Shown here one piece after another: positions 7,954-9,979 of a DNA stretch of 9,979 nt (position 1 is the first letter of the stretch; every line of letters begins with the position of its first letter). The translations under genes and the position numbers were made by a program. The notes beneath the pieces were generated by a model. It had not been told where the DNA came from, did not search any database, and worked only from the letters and a program-made list of their open reading frames with translations. Source of the DNA: Actinomyces viscosus (GTDB lineage Bacteria; Bacteroidota; Bacteroidia; Flavobacteriales_D; Crocinitomicaceae); assembly GCA_943326975.2 (NCBI GenBank), contig CALPVI020000043.1, positions 1 to 9,979 on the forward strand. Reading direction: 5' to 3'.

Positions 7954-8904
7954 TTAAAAAACGGTACTAGCAATTGCTTTCACACATTCAGAATTCGACA
8001 TTGTATAATAGTGAATACAAGGAACATTTGCTGCTTTTAATTCTTTCGATTGAGCAATACCCCATTCAATACCTAATGCTTCAACATCTTTATTCGTTTT
8101 ACATTTTAATAATTCTTTCGATAAATCTTCAGGAAAATCGATATGGAAAAATTTTGGTAAAAATGAGATGTGATTCAATGATTTCAATGGTTTTAAACCT
8201 GGTATAATTGGCACATTAATCCCTGCATTACGACAAGCTTCAACAAATGAAAAATATTTTTGATTGTCAAAAAACATTTGAGTTACAATGTAATCAGCTC
8301 CAGCATCAACTTTTGCTTTTAAGTACTGCAAATCAGTAGTTAAATTCATTGCTTCAAAATGTTTTTCAGGATAACCAGCTGCACCAATACAGAAATCTGT
8401 TGGTTCAAGTTGAATATCGTTCATGATGTAATTACCATCATTCATACCTTTGATTTGTTTCACTAAATCAACTGCAAATTCATGTCCATCTTGATGCGGT
8501 CTAAAATTAGACTCAGTTTTAATCGAATCACCTCTTAATGCTAAGACATTATCAATTCCTAAAAATTGTAAATCGATGAGTGCATTTTCAGTTTCTTCTC
8601 TACTAAAACCACCACAAATTAAATGAGGAATAGCATCCACCTGGTATTTATTCATAATAGCAGCACAAATACCAACTGTACCTGGACGTTTACGTATAGC
8701 GATTTTTTCAAGTAAGCCTTTTTCTCTTTCCTTGTAAATATACTCTTCTCGATGGTAAGTAACATTGATAAATTTAGGCTTAAACTCCATTAATGGATCT
8801 ATACCATCATAAATTGAATGTATGCTTTTTCCTTTTAAAGGAGGTAAAATTTCGAAAGAAAATAATGTTTCTTTTGCTTCTTTGATATGATCTGTAACCT
8901 TCAT
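7954..8904 (-). CDS. metF: Methylenetetrahydrofolate reductase
   Basis: This flavin-dependent cytosolic enzyme reduces 5,10-methylenetetrahydrofolate to 5-methyltetrahydrofolate, the methyl donor for methionine synthesis. From the ATG at 8902-8904 it has 316 residues, near the usual bacterial length. Landmarks are FSFEILPP (15-22), where Glu18 aligns with the catalytic glutamate of the E. coli enzyme; VTYHREE (48-54); LALRGD (121-126), the flavin and folate contact loop; IGAAGYPE (174-181); AGADYIVTQMFFD (201-213); and IPGLKPL (234-240). An upstream in-frame TTG at 8923-8925 would add seven residues, but it lies inside the apparent promoter element and its codons do not match the family, so I reject it. 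It is the first gene of a four-gene operon. No methionine synthase gene or S-adenosylmethionine riboswitch is visible next to it. Confidence 0.97.
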   Translation of the reverse strand: MKVTDHIKEAKETLFSFEILPPLKGKSIHSIYDGIDPLMEFKPKFINVTYHREEYIYKEREKGLLEKIAIRKRPGTVGICAAIMNKYQVDAIPHLICGGFSREETENALIDLQFLGIDNVLALRGDSIKTESNFRPHQDGHEFAVDLVKQIKGMNDGNYIMNDIQLEPTDFCIGAAGYPEKHFEAMNLTTDLQYLKAKVDAGADYIVTQMFFDNQKYFSFVEACRNAGINVPIIPGLKPLKSLNHISFLPKFFHIDFPEDLSKELLKCKTNKDVEALGIEWGIAQSKELKAANVPCIHYYTMSNSECVKAIASTVF

Positions 8905-8922
8905 TTTTGTCTTAATGTAGTG

Positions 8923-8930
8923 CAAAGATA
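8923..8930 (-). promoter_or_regulatory. -7 promoter element of the metF operon
   Basis: Read on the minus strand this is TATCTTTG, an exact match to the Bacteroidota sigma-A -7 consensus TAnnTTTG. It begins 26 bases upstream of the metF ATG and predicts transcription starting about 10-15 bases before it, so the leader would be very short. No convincing TTG element is seen at the usual upstream distance, so the -33 half is weak. Confidence 0.65.
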
Positions 8931-8989
8931 CATTTATTCAAAAATAAAACATGCTTTAAAAGGAATGATTCTTTTAATTTTATCTGCTC

Positions 8990-9007
8990 TACTAAATTAT
9001 TTTAGTA
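8990..9007. repeat. Short inverted repeat upstream of metF
   Basis: A seven-base stem (TACTAAA at 8990-8996 and TTTAGTA at 9001-9007) flanks a TTAT loop, in the 150-base gap between the propeller gene and metF. It lacks a following T-tract on the minus strand, so it is a poor terminator for the gene above it. It could be an operator for metF or simply an AT-rich chance palindrome. A second dyad, TCGATTAAATCGA, lies at 9040-9052. Confidence 0.3.
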
Positions 9008-9076
9008 ATTATTTGAACGATTTATTTATTTAAATCCTATCGATTAAATCGAATAATTTGAATTTTAGTTCATTAA

Positions 9077-9979
9077 CTAGTTTATCACAACCACTTCACC
9101 AACTTTTCTTCCTTTTTCCTCGTTTGGGGCTGTCCAGATTAAATAAACACCACCTTTGACTCTTTCACCCTCTACTGTTTTTCCATTCCAAGTAGCTGTT
9201 CCCCCATTGGAAGCTGTTTTGTAGACTAAATTACCAGCACTATCTGTAATTTTAATATCGGAGTCTCCTTTAATCCCTTGAATTGTTATCAGACCATTGA
9301 AATCAGGTTTAGCAGGATTTGGAAATACGGTCACGGATGAATAATCATTCATGCCCTCACTTGCGTCGGATCTGAAAGAAATCAATCCTTTATCTGTGAT
9401 AATAAATAATTCACCTGTCGATTGATTCATTTGAATATCCATTAATGAATTAGATATAAGTGGTGAGTTATCAATAGTAAAATGTTTTACTATTTCAAGC
9501 CCATCTGAAGAAAGTAAAAACAAACCTGTATTGTTTGTTCCAATCCATTTTCTATTTGCTCCATCTATTTCAATATCTGTGATAAAAGTATTTCCAAGTA
9601 AATATTCAACATTTCCGTCGTATTCTAATTTTATTCGTTGTGCATTATAATTTCCAGGCGCAGCATCAAAAATGGAAGAAGAATTATACAAGATAGCAAA
9701 ACCATTATCCGTTCCAATCCAAATGTTATTGTTTAAATCTGCTGCAATCGCAGAAATGAAATTAGATGGAAGTGCACCAGTTGTAGATCCACTATTTAAT
9801 ATTTTCATTTTATCATCAGATTTGTCAGTGAGGGTTCCATTGTCATTATATGCGATTAGTCCAACACCTTCAATAGCCATCCATTTGATACCATTTTCAT
9901 CAATGATTAATTTACTTGTAAATTTATTCATAGCAGCACTTCCTAAATTAAAAGAAGTCCAAATTTTATCAGCCGAGTA
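9077..9979 (-). CDS. porZ: PorZ-like T9SS propeller protein, C-terminal fragment
   Basis: The frame is open from the right edge to the TAG at 9077-9079, giving 300 visible residues; the Met at 9931 is internal, not a start. The first about 210 residues carry propeller blades of the Reg_prop type: DENGIKWMAIEGVGLIAYN (27-45), NNNIWIGTDNGFAI (83-96), ANRKWIGTNNTGLFLL (141-156) and GELFIITDKGLISFRSD (189-205). Residues about 216-300 are a type IX secretion C-terminal domain: it opens with TVFPNPAKPDFNG, has KITDSAGNLVYKT and ATWNGKTVEGERVKGGVYLI, and ends VVVIN. The blade wording followed by this exact style of C-terminal domain fits PorZ, a surface component of the type IX attachment machinery in Porphyromonas gingivalis involved in delivering anionic lipopolysaccharide to cargo proteins. 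Another propeller protein with a sorting domain is the alternative. The N-terminal part lies outside the window. It is transcribed in the same direction as metF, but 150 bases and a separate promoter intervene. Confidence 0.8.
   Translation of the reverse strand, partial: YSADKIWTSFNLGSAAMNKFTSKLIIDENGIKWMAIEGVGLIAYNDNGTLTDKSDDKMKILNSGSTTGALPSNFISAIAADLNNNIWIGTDNGFAILYNSSSIFDAAPGNYNAQRIKLEYDGNVEYLLGNTFITDIEIDGANRKWIGTNNTGLFLLSSDGLEIVKHFTIDNSPLISNSLMDIQMNQSTGELFIITDKGLISFRSDASEGMNDYSSVTVFPNPAKPDFNGLITIQGIKGDSDIKITDSAGNLVYKTASNGGTATWNGKTVEGERVKGGVYLIWTAPNEEKGRKVGEVVVIN

Noticed and set aside
7974..8207. Plus-strand open frame antisense to metF
   Set aside because: It overlaps conserved metF sequence and has no recognisable features of its own.
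8905..9076. Possible S-adenosylmethionine riboswitch before metF
   Set aside because: The promoter element lies only 26 bases from the start codon, leaving a leader far too short, and no GC-containing conserved riboswitch core is visible.

Overview
The window reads as a piece of chromosome from an AT-rich member of the Bacteroidota, most likely a flavobacterium-like lineage. The evidence is: a fragment of a type IX secretion system (T9SS) protein that resembles PorZ and ends in a T9SS sorting domain; a metF promoter element matching the Bacteroidota TAnnTTTG motif; a lipoprotein of a type seen in this phylum; WG-repeat and YD-like secreted proteins; and weak or absent Shine-Dalgarno sequences. 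Genus cannot be fixed from the sequence alone. Seven genes cover almost everything, and no stretch longer than about 150 bases lacks a gene. No RNA genes, insertion sequences, CRISPR arrays or phage genes were seen.

Left block (1-3909, minus strand): a 427-residue lipoprotein is followed after 12 bases by a very large secreted WG-repeat protein. The second gene stays open for 871 codons and runs off the left edge. The two look co-transcribed and cell-envelope associated.

Middle (4029-4913, plus strand): a single secreted protein with YD/RHS-like repeats is transcribed divergently from the lipoprotein across a 119-base intergenic region. It converges on the next operon, and one hairpin (4912-4944) lies between them.

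Right-central operon (8904 down to 4962, minus strand): metF (methylenetetrahydrofolate reductase), a small secreted protein of unknown function, a membrane sensor histidine kinase, and gpmI (cofactor-independent phosphoglycerate mutase). The gaps are 9, 33 and 1 bases. A TATCTTTG promoter element sits just before metF and a strong hairpin-plus-T-tract terminator follows gpmI. One-carbon metabolism, an orphan kinase and lower glycolysis thus appear to share a transcript. No response regulator lies in the window.

Right edge (9077-9979, minus strand): the C-terminal 300 residues of a PorZ-like propeller protein.

The window is mostly ordinary core genome. The parts most worth a second look are the unknown secreted protein next to a kinase that has almost no sensor domain, and the lipoprotein/WG-repeat pair. 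I see no clear evidence of a new defence or mobile system.
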